NCBI RefSeq assembly: GCF_048128805.1
Contig: NC_136004.1
Location: forward strand, 25,134,333 to 25,198,332
From: Centroberyx gerrardi
Lineage: Eukaryota > Chordata > Actinopteri > Beryciformes > Berycidae
Direction of reading: 5' to 3'
DNA: 64,000 nucleotides
In this document: positions 24,059 to 36,164 of the stretch, piece after piece
Numbering within the stretch: the stretch's first letter is position 1
Layout: each line of letters starts with the position of its first letter
Notes under the pieces: model-generated
Database searches by the model: none
What the model saw: the letters and a program-made list of their open reading frames with translations, nothing else
What the model was told of the DNA's origin: nothing
Translations under genes and position numbers: made by a program

Positions 24059-24465
24059 AGAAACAAAAATGTAACATCAAAATTTTGCTTTCTTGACCTG
24101 CACTCATCTACTATGTTAAAACATCTGAAAGTCACTAACTTTTTTGGTGAGGGTAACATTTCACTTTTATAGTATCGAAAGTAAAAAAAGTGGTCTGTGG
24201 ACTAAACGTATTATAAAACTGTGTTAGATAGAGATATTGGAAATGTGTTACTTCTAGTTAATAGACATAGGAATCAGCTACATTTTGGTATAAGATTTGA
24301 AAGTCTGTGATGAGTGATGGGAGCTGGTTAACATAATTTCATCACAAAGTTGGGTCAAATGTGAGCGGGGTTGGTTGGCGCACTGATTTTGGCATTATAG
24401 GCATTTAGTAATAAATATGGTAAGACATGTATTATACATGTGTCTGTGTCTCTCTTTGTGTGTCT

Positions 24466-24656
24466 GTCAGGTGGATGGATTATCTTGGCAAAGGAGAAGT
24501 GCTCACTAACACGGATTTAAACAAATTTGTGAACAAAATTTGAGAGAAATACGCCTTTTGTGTGCATAGAAAAAGTCTTAGATCTTTTATTTCAACTCAT
24601 GAAAAATGGGAGCAAAACCAAAAGTGTTGCGTTTATATTTTTGTTCAGTATAGGCC
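24466..24656 (-). mobile_element. Tc1/mariner-like element terminus (one end)
   Basis: On the minus strand the right edge reads TATACTGAACAAAAATATAA, then ACGCAACACTTTTGGTTTTG, TTTTTCATGAG and AGATCTAAGACTTTTTC, a terminus very common in fish Tc1-like MITEs. The matching second terminus is not found nearby, so the copy is truncated. Just left, 23997-24380 carries the word GGTTGGTTGGC three times; its origin is unknown. Confidence 0.7.
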
Positions 24657-25264
24657 ACATGTAAGAAGAAAGCGTCTTGAGGTGGGAACATATTCTCACC
24701 GCCTCATTTATTTTTAGTTGTAACTACTTGTTAGAAGGCCTGTTTTGCAGAACTAACACCCTTTCTATCTTTTTTAATCTACCATACTTCCTATTTCAAT
24801 TATGTTTACGATTAACTTTCTTGAGAAAAAGTAATTTTTGGATGGAGGAGGTGTTACATTTTGAACTGGCGAAGTTGTAGAATAGCTCAACCTTCATGTT
24901 TAGGCCTTAAATGGATGCTCACGCAGGGCAATACACACTATGAAAGAACTAGTCTTCCTGAAAGTATGGGCTGCAGAAATTTGAAGTGAATCAAAGTATG
25001 AATATTTTACTGAAAAAGATGTCCTATATGACCTGCCCAAGAAGAAAAGATCAATGTGTGCCCAACTTAGATCAGGTATCAATATCAGGTTTCCCCTCCA
25101 TATTGAAACAGGCCGGTGTGTCGGCACTGCAGGCAGATGTCATCATAATGAAACTGAAAATGCCCTTATTATAGTAAACAATGGGACAAGATAATTAGAG
25201 GGGTCATTTTTTAATATATGTCGGAGCGTAGAAATTTTAAGTTGATAGTTTGAACATGAGATAT

Positions 25265-26439
25265 CGAGGGCTTGGAGCCAAAGGGGCGTAAGTGCGTTAT
25301 AGTAGATTTTACAGGAGAGCCAAAACAAATTTTTATCAAACTTGGATCAGCTGCCGTTACCACATACTAAGCACAATATTTTTACTTTTTGTGTTATCAG
25401 ATTGAGCATTACCATAAAAACAATACTGCTACAGTTTAAGTTGAATTATATTTGTTAACTTTTTTAAAAAAGAGTGAAATTCGCCTTTTTGGCACAAACA
25501 TTGTCCCAATACAGCCATGCAGAATATGGGCGTATGTAAGTAAACAATTGTAAAACACATTCATTTTAATACAAATCTAGCAATTACACTTCAATCAACA
25601 CTGAAATATAAAACAAGATCAGAATGAATATCTTTATCTTCAAGTAATGCTCAGCAACTTTCACCAAGGCCTTTAAAATTGTCGGCTACATGGATCATAT
25701 CAAATTGATTGATAAATTTTTTCGGTTAAAAACTTTTAATAAACCTTTTTTAATAAGCCTCTATAGACATAAAAAACTACTTTTGATTCTAAACTACTAC
25801 TTTTTTTTTCTTTTGCTAGTATAATACATTTTTGTATGTGTTCCAGGACACATCACTTATTGATGTGTCCTGGGACACATTCAAAGACCTGTAAAACTCC
25901 TCATAACACTGAGGGATAACTTCAGCTACCAGCAGTCTTACTATCAGAGCTTATCTTGACCAGTTCACACTCCTAACATTATAAAATAACATTTTGAATC
26001 TATAGGCCTAAGTATTTCATGGGAATATTAACATATTTACATTCATCTAATATTGACCTATAATATTAATTAGGATATGAATAGGATACTAAAAATGATG
26101 TGATCATGCTGCCATGCTAGCATTACTTACGTCAGCATGCAGTTTGAGTTGACCTAAGTGCTGTTAGAATCCTCTACCCACAATGCTTGTTCAGTGTCAA
26201 AAGTTGGGTTTTGCTTGGTGTCAAAAGGGGTGTAAGTGTAGTTACGCCCTTTTGACAGCAAACAAAACCCTACTTTTACTGTTACGGCTTTCAGTTTTTG
26301 TTTAATTAAAACTTATGGGTCATGATTTCAGTTGTGTCCTTTTTGGCACTGAAAAGATCTCACTGAGACCTTTCAATTGATATATAATACTCATATTCGC
26401 CCAAAATCACACTTACGCCCCTTTGGCTCCAAGCCCTCA
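25265..26439. mobile_element. 1.17-kb TIR element with central hairpin, family not recognised
   Basis: GAGGGCTTGGAGCCAAAGGG (25266 on, continuing GCGTAAGTG) is mirrored exactly by 26410-26438, a 29-bp perfect TIR; both edges abut ATAT. Degenerate subterminal copies occur inside (near 26220-26260: AAAGGGGTGTAAGTG and its complement). A 13-bp perfect stem with a 5-nt loop lies near the middle (25843-25855 with 25861-25873, CCAGGACACATCA). The interior is AT-rich and has no transposase-like ORF. Confidence 0.75.
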
Positions 26440-26521
26440 ATATTTGGGTTAGCAGACTATTTGAAGAAAACTTGGGAAATGAGGAAAGGAGAATTGTATG
26501 AACAAAAGGAGTAATGTTTGC

Positions 26522-27097
26522 CAGAGGTGGGGACTCGAGTCACATGACTTGGACTAGAGCCAGACTCGAGTCACAATTTTAATTGATGGAGACTTGTTTT
26601 GATGCATGAAGAGACTTGACTTGGGTTCTGGTGACTTAGGACTTGACTTTGACTTGTACATTGATGACTTGAAAAGGTTTCTAAAGTCTTGACAAAAGAT
26701 CTTGTGTTTGTGTAAATGACTTAGATTTAAAATTATGAGAACTGAATTTAAATTCTGTTTACTGAATTTGTATGGAATCATTGAATTTATTGAAGTTGAA
26801 ACTGATTATAGAAATCAAACTCATGATGCTCTTACCAAGTTTTTATCCTATTAAAACCATATTGCATTGAAAAGTCCTAGATATTTAGTTTTCTTTAAAT
26901 TGATACTGGACTCTTGATTTGTTCTGACTTGACTTGGTGTTCTACATTTAGACTTGAGACTTGACATTAATGACATGGACTTGACTTGGATTTGACTTGG
27001 TAATCTACATTTAGACTTGGGACTTGACTTCAGACTTGTGCCTCAAGACTTGAGACTGACTTGGGACTCGAGCAAAGTTGACTTGGTCACACCTCTG
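26522..27097 (+). mobile_element. hAT MITE 'GACTTG' family, copy 1, perfect 8-bp TSD
   Basis: TIRs CAGAGGTG...CACCTCTG are flanked by the exact 8-bp repeat ATGTTTGC (26514-26521, 27098-27105). The body is an irregular run of GACTTG/ACTTGG words around a unique core (AGATCTTGTGTTTGTGTAAA). Related copies lie at 43526-43976 and 56998-57552. CAGNGGTG termini and 8-bp duplications are hAT hallmarks. Confidence 0.92.
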
Positions 27098-27105
27098 ATG
27101 TTTGC

Positions 27106-29559
27106 TGTTCTCCTATGAATGATATACTTTTATGTATATGTGTACACATGTATGATTACATGTAGATGTGTGTATGTTAATGTGTTTAAGTATAGGGGTG
27201 TGTTTATACAGTAGTTCTACACTTTCTTTCCTTCTTTCTCTCTTGCATGGACTGAATTGTCGTGGCGTGTAACTGGATGTTTTTGTGTCAATTTTTGTGT
27301 TAACGGTGTCACACTTGTAATCACATTTGTTCGTTCATGCACACTATGTAATCAGGGACTGCACAAGGGTAAGAAGGATAAACGAGGAAGTGTAAACTGA
27401 GAGTATATAAACCTATACTGCTGTCTAGTGAGTAACCTTTGAAAGTGCTGCTTTTGCTATGATTTGAACATTTTTATACACTTTTTTTTGTACTGATACA
27501 CAAAACATTGATTAAAAGGGTAATTGTATGAGATAATGTTAATTTTCATGGGAATTACATTTTTTTGGTTTTGTTTTGGGAGTTTTTTTTAGAAGAGAGA
27601 AGGACAAAAGTGTGAATGTTCATAATGGTGTCCAGCATAGAATATTGTATACAACTGTTAAGTAAGCTTGTTTTTGCTTATTTAACATCTTGTAAAAGGT
27701 TATGTGACTCCAACCATTCATGAAGCGAGTCTTATATTCATATGCTTGCAAATCGGAGGGTGAGTGAAGGGAAAGAAAGTGAGATTGTGGGAGTGACCAT
27801 CTGCTTCCCCCCTGAGCATTTAACCAACAGCTTGCCTTTTCATTCTTAAGATGAATTTCCATCCATCTCTGCTGTTTTCTCACATGACATATTGTGCTAT
27901 AACGTCATTACATCCGTCTTGTCTTTTACCTTTAAAGAGCTGACACGTCACACGTCAGGTGTCAATTCTGTCTTTTTCCATGGAAGTGAATCGGACCCCA
28001 GCAGCAGAAGTTCACAGATTTCTTGAGAATGTGCGGTCAGTGTTCGCCAGGCTAAGTGGAAGAATGTGAAAGAGCCAGTTCGGCCTGCGGGGCGAAGACA
28101 TCCCTTTGTTTCTGCTCTCCTGTTGTCCCATCAGCCCTTGTGTTTCCTTCACCTGCATACCTGGGAACAAAACATCGAGGAGGCTGCTCCACCCGGCGCG
28201 GCGAACACGAAATTCCAGTCTTGCAACCTTGAAGATGACTGAACATGACATGACTGCCCTAAAATGTAAATGGGGAAAAAACAACTGAAGCATTATTATT
28301 TTGACTCCCATTTACTTTAAACCAATCACTAGGAGATACATGGGAGGAAATAGAGAAGCTATGAATCGAGAAACATCAGCGATAGTTTGTCGACATATAA
28401 ACATCGTTCCAGTACAAATGCGGTCTAACAAAAAGCAATCACATTTGTCACGTCCAACATGTTACTCAATGTGCACAGCTTGCCATGACTGTGTGCTTTG
28501 TTGCTGAAAGTTTTGGCCGAAGCTGCATGTGACATGATAGGGATGGAGGAAGCAACGATTCAGACATTCAAATCTGGTTTTTCCACATACCTGAGGTCAC
28601 AGTTTGTGCCAAAGCATGAGACACAATGTTCTGTGGCAGATGGCAAAGAGTTAGGGTAGAATAAAGTTTTAAATGTCCCATCATATACACTGAATGTACA
28701 ACTCTTTACACGAAGTACACTGATGAGATGACTCCAGGTGAAAAAGCTATGATCCCTTATTGATTTCCCTCATTCAATTTAGACCAATCACAAAGGGGGA
28801 GATGTAGATGAAGAGAAGCAGATGAGTTAGTGAAGGATTTTGAAGCTTTGAGGCAATTGAGATGTAACTGGCTGCAACTCAATACCTGGAAGACGTCCCT
28901 AATGTTTTGTACATTCAGTTTATATCCCATATAGCCTACGTACTGGGAGCATTTTGTTTTGCAGTAAATGGAAAAAATACACCAATGGACCAACTTATGA
29001 AACTCTTATCGACCACATTCTCGTCATTTACCTTGACTGATCTGGCTGGCTGATTCTAGGATATTTTTGCTTTAGCATTCCAGTTTGTAAAGTGACATAC
29101 TCAAGAGTGACTATGGCATTTTGTCCTTCAGCTCCCTTTAAAACAGTCTGTCAGCATCGTCAGCGTTCCTCGTGGAAACCTTAGGGGCACCACTATAGCT
29201 GCAAGCATGTCCCAGATACTGTTTACAGGCCCAGGATGTCCCAGAGCCTCCTTTTACCCTTACAAAGCTATAATAGAGGTTGTTGCTGAATATGTATATG
29301 TATTATTTTATGTTTTATAGCCTGGCCATTTCCCTGTGCCAGTCTCTGACAATGTAGGCCTATTATCCAAATGCAGGCACATATCCTCTTGATATTAATC
29401 TGAGGAACATTTCCTGATTCATCCCCGGCTCTGCTTTAACTGTTATTCTAAAAACAGATGTGCTCTCCGGATTACAAGTGAATCAGGAAAAAAAAAAAAA
29501 GTCTGCAATAATCCTCATGGGTTTTAATTTCACTGAAATTACGACGGTGCAGTTAAGTG
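27106..29559. other. Intergenic DNA, no gene recognised
   Basis: Contains several open frames under 110 codons without codon bias, splice context or family resemblance. There are no obvious TIRs. It may hold distal regulatory DNA of hip1r, but the sequence alone does not show it. Confidence 0.5.
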
Positions 29560-30084
29560 TTTGCCCCGTGTGTGGGGATATAGATCAAAGAGATGCCACG
29601 GGGGGGGGGGAAGAGAGCTCAGTGGGACAAAATAACGATTTGTGAAACCTTCCCTAATTAAACCGCGTGAAGGCAGGCTGTGCTCTCATCCGTGCGCAAT
29701 ACGGGAAATGAAGTTTGATGAAAATGAGTCAGAGGACGACAGCGGCGGCCGCAGAAGACATTTCCTCCACCTTGGGGGAGGATCCGTCCACGTAACGCAA
29801 ACACGCCAGACTCGCATTTCTCGCATTTCGCTTTTCCTCCTTCGGCCGCGATGCATCATCTATAATGAATCCCGCTGCCTCTGCTCGGAAATGTCACTGG
29901 CAGATACAGAAAGCCTGGAGTCTTTCGGCAGCCTCTCGCTCCTGCTAGGAAGAAGAAGAAACCTCTGATATTTTTGGCCGAATACAGGCTATATACGTCT
30001 GGATTTGTTTTTTGGGGGGGGGGAGTGAAGAGAAATTTTGTCGCTAAAAACCCGTCGCCTACCTTGTCATATCGAAACTAGAGG
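29560..30084 (+). promoter_or_regulatory. hip1r: GC-richer probable promoter and 5' UTR of hip1r
   Basis: GC and CpG content rise just upstream of the first coding exon (a NotI-type GCGGCCGC around 29744, CTTCGGCCGCGATGC near 29840). No convincing TATA box sits at a sensible distance. A TATA-less CpG promoter is the inference; the transcription start is not determined. Confidence 0.4.
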
Positions 30085-33000
30085 ATGAATAGCATAAGAC
30101 AGGTGCCTTCAAGGGTGAAGACCAGAAGGACCGAGACCAATTTAGGTGCGGAGAGGGAGCATTTTGACAAGCAGCAGGTAAACAGCACCGGGGTTTGGGG
30201 GTTAAAGCTTACAGTAGATGGTGGTACTGCTGATGTTTTGGCACGGTGGAAACACAAAGAAACTATTAGACACCTGCCGCTTTCATTTAGGCCCTACTGG
30301 AGGGCTGAATGTGTGTGTAGTTTTCAATGTGTGTGTGTGTGTGTGTGTGTTTTGGTGCTTACACAGTCTACAGCATAGGCCACATTTATTTAATTTACCA
30401 GTTAACTGGGGGATTCCACTTAGAGGAAAATGATCTCTTTTAGCTTAGAAGCACGAAATAGTCAAAACTGCAATTTGTCTAATTGATGAAAAATTCAATT
30501 AGAGCAAACTAAGACATTACATTCATTCTGTGCATTTGAGATGTGTATTTGAACTAGGTGTAGGAGTTATTTGAGAGTATCTTTCAGGTAAAGCTTAGAC
30601 CTATACTGTAGGTCAGCATGCTATATAGAGCCTTTGGGCACTATTGACTATTCCCAAATTACTCTTGGGCTATGTGACATAAAGTATTATCATTCCTGGT
30701 CATTTGGTTCCAGTATAAATCATCATTAACCATGCAGCCAGCAACGTGAAGCCTGTATGTTGTAGGAGATCTCTAATTTTGTGAAGGTATGCCACTTGCA
30801 GTTCATAGTTAATGACATCAAATATTTCCTTTTAGCCAAACTTCATGAATACATTACTGCAGCAAGGACTTCAACTGAGACTATTATTATCATTATGAAT
30901 AACACTCAGAATTATGACTCATTTTATTTCTTCACCAGCAACTAGCCTACACCATTATACTCACATACAAACAACATCATCTATTTTAGAGGGAGGCGTT
31001 CTCTATGAGTGTAGCAGTGTTTTATATGCAGATGCACATCATGAGGTGATTCAATGTCGACCACTTTCCAGCAGTGAAAGACAGTGCGGTGTAAACCTAC
31101 ACCATCCACCTGTCACTGAGGCCGGTCCATCAGTACCATGCTGATCAAGTCCGTCCTGTTTGGCCACCTTTCCTCCCTTACAGACATTTCTTTTGTGAAC
31201 CTTTCCATGTAAAATGTGGCACTCAGGACGCAAGACGGAGAGCCACAACTGAACTGTGAGATAGGCTACTGCGCTTGTGAAATAGAAATCAGATTGTGTG
31301 GTTTGTTGTGTGTGTGTGTGTGTGTCCACTGTGGGCTACTGCGCTTGTGAAATAGAAATCAGATTGTGTGGTTTGTTGTGTGTGTGTGTGTGTCCACTGT
31401 GGGAATGAGGTTTGTCTCATTCCTCACACAACAGGGGCTCTGTGATTTCCAAGGCTGCCGGCCAACTTCACTTCAGTCAGACTAACGTTACGTACGCAGC
31501 CGGAATCAAGCGGGAAGAAGAAACGCATTCCTTTTTGCTGTTTTAGATGAGCAAGATAGAGTAATGCAGACAGTGGGACCTCCACAGCATTGCAGACTAA
31601 ATGTTTAAGCCTGTTAAAGACGGGCCATCAGGTCGTATTGGAGCCTGCTGTTGGAGGTTGTAGCACACACCCAATTCAGTGAGGTGGAAACGTGAGATTC
31701 AAATGAGGTTGAGTAACTAAACAAACCACACAGCTGCCTTGGTGTTCAGTCTTACATTACTTTGAGTGTTATGCCTTTATCTAGAAGGGAGTGAGCTTTT
31801 CCTGAGCTGGGTGTTCATTCACCTGTCAAAGTTTTTATTTGCCTTTTACTTAGGACTGTCAGATCTTGATAATGCATCGTAGGTTATATAACAGCATGAT
31901 TCTATACAATGTTGGAGCTGCTGATCTTTTAGACAGAAAATAAGCTTCTGGGCAGTCTGGAGAGACCAACTAGAAACAGCTTCTTTCCATAGATGGTGCT
32001 GCTGAGTTGCTAAGTGATGCTGGTGCATAATGTCTCTTTCTGCATATTAAACTTCCTTTTGTTCATTGAGGTAAACTCAGGTTCCTGGTTCTCTGTCAGG
32101 TCAACAGTGAGAGAGGTGGGCACAAAATGAACTGATTTTATTCTGTTGCTACTACGGCTGCAACAAACTATTATTTTCATTATCGATTAATCTAGCGATT
32201 ATTTTTTCGATTAATCATTTTGTCTATAAAATGTCAAAAATAATGACAAATGCCCATCACAAGTTGCCAGAGCCCTGACAAGCAGCCCAAAAAAACCCCA
32301 AAGTATTCATTATATAATATTATGAAACGGAGAAAAGCAAGCAAATCTTTGCATTTGTGAGGCTGTAACAAGCAAATCTTTGGTATTTTTACTTGATAAA
32401 TGACTAAAATGATAGATCAGAATTATAATCGATTTAATTTTCTGTCGATCAATTAAACGACTAATTTTTTCAGCTCTAGTTGCTCCATTGAATCATTCAT
32501 TCCCCTCAAATGCCATATTTAGTATTCTCAATTGAGTCATTAATGCGCTAAATGGGTCAGTGCACCTTGGAATGAGCACAGGTGTACCTTGAGTTTTTTT
32601 CAAATGGAAATAAAATGAAGGTCAAGCAAAAACACATTAACTAAGAACAAAATGTCTTGGCATCACTCATTTTCTGTAGTTTAATGCACTTTGCGCCTTG
32701 TCAAGCATCTTGCATTATTCTACCCCTCCTGTATGTTCATATAATGCTTTCTGTGACCTTTAATGCAGTGAATAACCTGCTGTTCCACAGATTTTTGCAA
32801 CTGAAAAGGATGCAATTAGTCTATTTCATGTTAGTCAAAAGGATGTTGCGTGTAGGAGGGAGCCCATATATTTTTCCATTAGATTAATATTGCACTTGTC
32901 ATTGAGCTACATAATACTGCTGATTCACTCAGTGTGCTGAAACTCTTCTGCTACACTTCTCTCTCGCGCTCTCTCCCTCTTCTCTCCCTCCTCTTTTTGT

Positions 33001-35530
33001 TGACCTCAGTACCAAGGTGAAATATCCCACACTGTGCCTTGTGTGTGTATGTGTGTGTAAGTGGTGTGTTTGCTTTCCCTGACTCCCAGTTGCCTGAGTG
33101 AGCGCCCATGAGAGAAGGAAGGAAGGGGGATGGGAGAGCCGGAGGGTAAACACAGCTACTGAGTAGAGGAGTAGAAACACAGTTTAAGGACTTGGGTCAT
33201 GATCATTTTATCAATTACAATCCCCTTATAGCATAGTTTTTTCTCATTCGTGTTTATGTATTGCAACTTTATGTTAGTGTTTGTTAAAAAAAAAAAAAAA
33301 ACACTAACATCAAACGCTACCTTCAGCCAGTTGTATCAAGTGTTTTGACACAAAGCTTTGACAGCTGCAGTCCTGTAGTTCTGCCGACTGTAGCCTGCTG
33401 AAAACACTCACCACTACTGCTAGACTGCTTAAGATTCAGACCTTCTTTCAAGAGCCTAATTCATACTCTTAGCATTAGCGCTCTTCCTGCGAGGGTGATC
33501 TGAGTCTAGAGTGCAATGGCTATTACCAGCAGTACGGCAGAGTAGGCCGCATGTATTCAGTTTTTGTTTACGATATGCACAAATCACCGTCATACATTAT
33601 TTACAAAACACGTTCTTACGAGGTCCCTAATTCCTCTAGTGTTTCCATGGGAAAATAAACTGGTGAAAGAGTCATAATTCCAGCATAAACATAATACTGT
33701 GTGCTGTGGCAAATATGTTGCGTGGTCTGGCTTACATTGTTTTGGCCATACACAGTCATGTGAGGGAATCGTGCCAGTTTGATTAATTTTGTGATTTGGC
33801 TGGAGTTTGCTCTGGAAATTAGCCTACTAGTTGTCTTCAGTGTGATATATCTGATGTTCAGTATGCTAATTGATGTGGTTAACCATCGTTTACAGCGTCG
33901 TTTACTGCTGCCTTGCATCATTAAGGAGACGTACTGTAACCTCCGCCTGTGCAGCCAGTCAAGAGTCCTTTTGATTCATTCGCTCTTTCTTCTTCGCAGC
34001 GCTCAAGTTCAGTCATACATGCTGTCTTTACTGATATACTCCCACTTAATACTTATGGAAGAGAGTGCAAGGGAAGATAGCTTCTTCTGTATCTTGTGTA
34101 TGAAAGTGAACAGGTTTTCATAACAAAGTATGTAGCTTACTTGGCACGAGTGTGTAGTGTAGTGTATGTAGTTTAGTTGGTCTTGTTGTTGCCAGTCTTC
34201 CCTCGGGTCTTGATGGTAACCAAGCATTTAGATGTGACCCTTAATCTAATGATCTGAGAACGATATGTGGTATTGCACTAAAATACACTGTGAAACATTT
34301 TGGGGGTAATGGGCAGCAGCACGTTAAGCACTGACATTCATGGCTGATTTTAGTAATGAGAGTTAATGTATTGGAAGTTGGAGAGAGTGGGATGATCTAG
34401 CTGTTTGTAGGGGTTAAGACACGAAAAACTCAGACGTTACAAACTCCCAGAACATCAGATGTATGGTTTTTGGATGTTTTTGGTAAATAAGTTTTGTCCT
34501 CCATTCATTTTAGAGGATTTTTATTGTGTATGTATATGTTTCTCCCTATTCAGTGTCCTTTCTGTTAGGACTGGCAAGCAGTTGGAAGGAGAACAAGAAA
34601 TGCAGTGTGGGCTCAGGTTAGGATTATTGTCTGCTAGTTTTGTTTGGATAGGGACCCCAAGTGCAAGGAAACTAGTTAAGGAGCAACACAATGAGAAACT
34701 CTTGAAATGCGTAATAGCCTTGTAAAGCCTATAGAAGAGAAGATACAAAGAGCGCTGCACTGTCCCTAAAAAATGAAGTTGCTGGTGTGCTTTTGGAAAC
34801 CAGAGAGTTAGATCATGAAGAGAGATAGATCATGGCCTCTAGTACTGGAACATGCAAAATGTAAAAATGTAAAGCCGAAACGCAGTCTGCCTTGGTATTA
34901 CTTTTGAGAATTGCCCTTTTTTACATTTTGCATGTTCCAGTACCAGAGGCCATGATCTGTCTCTCTTCATGAGCCTTGTAAAGCCGTTTGATCTGTGAAC
35001 GACTGTTAAATTGAAATATTCTGGGAAAAAAAAAAAAAAAGAAATTGAAAAACATGAACACTTTCTAAAAGAGATTTCTTTAGAGAAGCGTTGGCATCTG
35101 GTGTTCAAAGTGTTGTCAAGGATATTCAAACAAACACTTTTTGCTTTGCCACTGCCAGTGTTTCATTGATGAATACATTAGTCAGAGTGAATTAGTTAAA
35201 AGTAAAATTCCAAACCGAGGTAACCAGATGGCAAATTCATTACCAGTGAGAATCAGCCATGCTAAAGTCTGTGTTTGACCTTGTCGGCCGGAGCCGTAGC
35301 AGCAGTCTGTTGAATTAAGCTGATAAGGAGCTGCAATAAGTGCTCTTGCTGCAGGGCATTATGTCTAGTGTGAATCAGTGCAGGTGTAGCGGTGCTGCTT
35401 TGACTTCGCTAGCTGCACACACACCGTCTCCCAGCAGGGATGTCCAAGCACATGGACACACTGCTGAAAGGCAGAGAGGACAAGGTAAGCAAAGACACCT
35501 CGAGGTCTCGGGGCATTAAGGCAGTGTGGA

Positions 35531-35569
<39 letters not shown>

Positions 35570-36120
35570 TGTGATGTTTGTGGACTGTGTAGTGGGTGTA
35601 TGGGTACAGTAATGCTAGCTGGCAACAGACCTTATGGCGGACCTCAGGGATTAGGACAGGCTTTCCCTCCCTCTCCCTCTCTCTCTCGATTTAGACCAGA
35701 TGCAGTGTTAACTTGTTGGGCGGCCACACAGTCAACACTGTCACCCTGTCTGGAGCGCTGTTAGTAAAAGGTTTGGATTTCATCTGTCTGACTTACCTTT
35801 TGCCTTGGTGTTAAGGTTATGATATCTGTGTGTGTGTTTGTGAGCTGTGTGTAGCTTGATAGGAGGCTTCATAGAGCCAGTCTGCACTGTGCGCTCCAGC
35901 AGAGCTTCAGAAACTATAGGTTTGTAATTTGTTGGAGTGACAGCGAAGTCCCTTTACTGTTCTTTGTAAGCTTTATAGATGTACCTGTGAAATTATAGTG
36001 CTTGTATGTGCTGGCATGTTGGTTAGGGAAGCTGCCTGGTAACTGAAGGGTTGTTGGTTTGATCTTCATGCTGGCACTTCCCAAAACTGCCTCAGTGACC
36101 CTGAGCAAGGGCACTTCACC

Positions 36121-36164
<44 letters not shown>

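Noticed and set aside
29642..29968. 108-codon open frame upstream of hip1r
   Set aside because: Lies in GC-rich presumed promoter/5' UTR; no Kozak support or domain, and hip1r exon 1 is recognised elsewhere by its MNSIRQVP start.
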